DNA of 64,000 nt from Pseudobutyrivibrio xylanivorans (GTDB lineage: Bacteria; Bacillota; Clostridia; Lachnospirales; Lachnospiraceae): positions 695,501 through 759,500 of the forward strand of contig NZ_CP043028.1 of NCBI RefSeq assembly GCF_008935055.1, in the 5' to 3' direction. The notes under the pieces were generated by a model. It made no database searches. It was given only the letters and a program-made list of their open reading frames with translations, and was not told where the DNA came from. A program made the position numbers and the translations under genes. Shown piece by piece: positions 63,670 through 64,000 of this stretch (within the stretch, counting starts at the first letter, position 1; every line of letters starts with the position of its first letter).

Positions 63670-64000
63670 AGTGTATATATTCTTCTTGATATCACAGCAT
63701 AGTCAAAGTTAAGACGAGCGAAGGAGAAGGACTTAGCCTTTGCCTGCTCAAGTATCTGAACATTTTCCTTGATATCCCTGAATACTTTCTCGATATCCTC
63801 TTCTGTTTCTACAAAGAAGTAATTCTCATGATTGCAGTCTGTGTATGTGTCGTCTGTATAGCTGTCGAATGGATAAGCCATATTTACACAACCACAACAC
63901 ATAGCTGTTTCAAAGGTAGAAGACTGACTTCCTGGCTGGCAGTATAAATCCACACCTGCAAGGAACTCCTCGATTTCTTTGTTTACCTTCCAGCCCATGA
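63666..64000 (-). CDS. GT-B glycosyltransferase, C-terminal part (cut by window edge)
   Basis: The frame is open to the right edge; the ATG at 63998 is probably internal. EIEEFLAGVDLYCQPGSQSSTFETAMCCG shows the E-type donor-site loop of GT4-like enzymes, so about 110 C-terminal residues are visible. Confidence 0.6.
   Translation of the reverse strand, partial: MGWKVNKEIEEFLAGVDLYCQPGSQSSTFETAMCCGCVNMAYPFDSYTDDTYTDCNHENYFFVETEEDIEKVFRDIKENVQILEQAKAKSFSFARLNFDYAVISRRIYTL

Overview
The window looks like a low-GC anaerobic Firmicute of the Lachnospiraceae type (Butyrivibrio, Pseudobutyrivibrio or Roseburia-like). This rests on AT-rich DNA, strong AGGAGG ribosome sites, TTG and GTG starts, closely packed operons and the protein families present. 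It is an inference from style, not from a marker gene. I found no rRNA, tRNA or CRISPR array.

Region 1 (1-11.1 kb) is a mobile-element graveyard with cargo. It opens with overlapping tyrosine recombinases. Next come an internally deleted IS66 remnant and a possible small RNA carrying GAGGG motifs every 13 nt. A small cassette follows (54-aa ORF, GNAT acetyltransferase, SDH-type serine protease, 72-aa ORF), bounded by 26-bp direct repeats. After it lie an ISL3 transposase tail, a RES-domain gene behind an XRE regulator with a consensus promoter and operator, a beheaded zeta-toxin gene, and an apparently intact IS21 element (istA/istB) with terminal repeats spaced about 22 bp.

Region 2 (11.1-12.1 kb) holds two decayed pieces: a frameshifted acyltransferase and the first 52 codons of an AAA/ABC-type ATPase.

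Region 3 (12.1-52.8 kb, all minus strand) is a large cell-surface polysaccharide locus. It encodes nucleotide-sugar enzymes (RfbF, RfbH, a thiamine-diphosphate acetolactate-synthase-like enzyme, a DRE-TIM aldolase and a HAD phosphatase). It also has a pyruvyl transferase, a flippase, an O-acyltransferase, an AAC(3)-like acyltransferase, a GT4 and a GT2-GtrA protein. A four-gene module (carrier protein, adenylating ligase, PLP decarboxylase, LpxD-like N-acyltransferase) resembles the butirosin BtrI/J/K logic. Eleven large multi-pass proteins that look like GT-C transferases or polymerases also lie here. Three of them carry surface GLUG-like repeat domains, and in one of these the domain order is reversed.

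Region 4 (52.8-64 kb) has one plus-strand MurJ/MviN-type flippase, convergent with a second minus-strand set. That set holds a second fused aldolase, a CMP-sugar-type cytidylyltransferase, a capsule-type transferase, a secreted protein, another multi-pass protein, a GtrB-like GT2, an NAD-dependent epimerase and two further GT-like proteins, the last cut by the window edge.

Reading them together: cytosolic enzymes make unusual activated sugars (probably a CDP-3,6-dideoxy branched sugar and a CMP-activated 2-keto acid sugar). GT2 enzymes probably load sugars on polyprenyl phosphate. The many GT-C proteins would then decorate the glycan outside the membrane. The sugar identities are inferences.
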